Source: DATNPX01 sp036702975 (GTDB lineage: Bacteria > Cyanobacteriota > Vampirovibrionia > Obscuribacterales > Obscuribacteraceae). Taken from it: a DNA stretch of 64,000 bases. Numbering within the stretch: the first letter of the stretch is position 1; every line of letters begins with the position of its first letter. Below, piece by piece: positions 63,887-64,000 of the stretch. The notes under the pieces are model-generated. The model did no database searches. It saw nothing but the letters and a program-made list of their open reading frames with translations, and was not told the origin of the DNA. The DNA lies in the NCBI GenBank assembly GCA_036702975.1, contig DATNPX010000043.1, forward strand, positions 1-64,000, written 5' to 3'. Made by a program: the position numbers and the translations under genes.

Positions 63887-64000
63887 CAGCGATAGGTTAG
63901 TGGTCTGGATAGAGTGCGATTAAGTCATGCACCTTACCGCTATTCGCTTATCTGGTCGACACGTTGGCAAACCAGTTGCCTTGAAACCCAAACGGGACTT
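63887..64000. other. window edge, possible start of a further gene
   Basis: 114 bp. A frame from an ATG near 63930 stays open to the edge but is too short to judge, and no ribosome site precedes it. Confidence 0.3.

Overview
The window reads as chromosomal DNA of a Gram-negative-type bacterium with strong cyanobacterial flavour but no photosynthesis genes. It has HstK-type Ser/Thr kinase/AAA/GAF/PAS/hybrid histidine kinases, a PATAN (DUF4388) domain, DUF4384 domains, a possible DUF1822-like protein, RpoD-like sigma factors, a tripartite efflux pump with a TolC-type outer-membrane protein, and many secreted hydrolases. This combination suggests a non-photosynthetic relative of Cyanobacteria (Melainabacteria/Vampirovibrionia, for example Obscuribacterales). 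That placement is an inference; no rRNA or single-copy marker suited to placement is present. I saw no tRNA, rRNA, CRISPR array or intact insertion sequence.

Layout. 0-3.1 kb: C-terminal part of a LysM repeat protein, a secreted alpha/beta hydrolase and a GH5 glycosidase. 3.5-13.6 kb: two large hybrid histidine kinases in tandem, the first with an ethylene-receptor-like membrane sensor. 13.6-21.4 kb: Gly-rich secreted protein, CPBP protease, RraA-like protein, PHB-depolymerase-like esterase, a translationally coupled pair of TadE-like paralogues, a stand-alone E2-like acyltransferase and a DoxX protein. 21.4-31.7 kb: a divergent island. On the minus strand are an active-looking trypsin-like/TM/DUF4384-like protein, a secreted DUF4384 protein and a pseudo-trypsin carrying an inserted PATAN domain. 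On the plus strand are a sigma-factor-like/helix-hairpin-helix fusion, a DUF1822-like protein, a zinc-ribbon membrane protein and a zinc-ribbon Ser/Thr kinase. 32-37.6 kb: an EmrB/EmrA/TolC-type efflux pump and its TetR regulator, with three copies of one operator each overlapping a promoter. 37.8-43.2 kb: dapB, a sugar porter, MerC plus a His-rich peptide, and a GH3 beta-glucosidase. 43.4-54.7 kb: three more Tad-type pilin-like genes, secreted proteins of unknown role, TPR proteins, a zinc-finger protein, an esterase, a SnoaL-like protein and a DUF3060-like protein. 54.8-63.9 kb: a sigma factor with a duplicated region 4, an MFS carrier, a GT9 glycosyltransferase, a methyltransferase, two genes holding three copies of an unrecognised secreted module, and a secreted acetamidase/formamidase-family protein.

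How the genes work together. The best candidate for an undescribed system is the divergent island at 21.4-31.7 kb. A cytosolic zinc-ribbon kinase, a sigma-like DNA-binding protein, a protease and its catalytically dead PATAN-bearing paralogue could form one signalling or defence-like circuit across the inner membrane, with DUF4384 domains on the outer side. The efflux cluster is a clear self-contained regulon. GH5, GH3 and the sugar porter point to use of plant-type or microbial beta-glucans.
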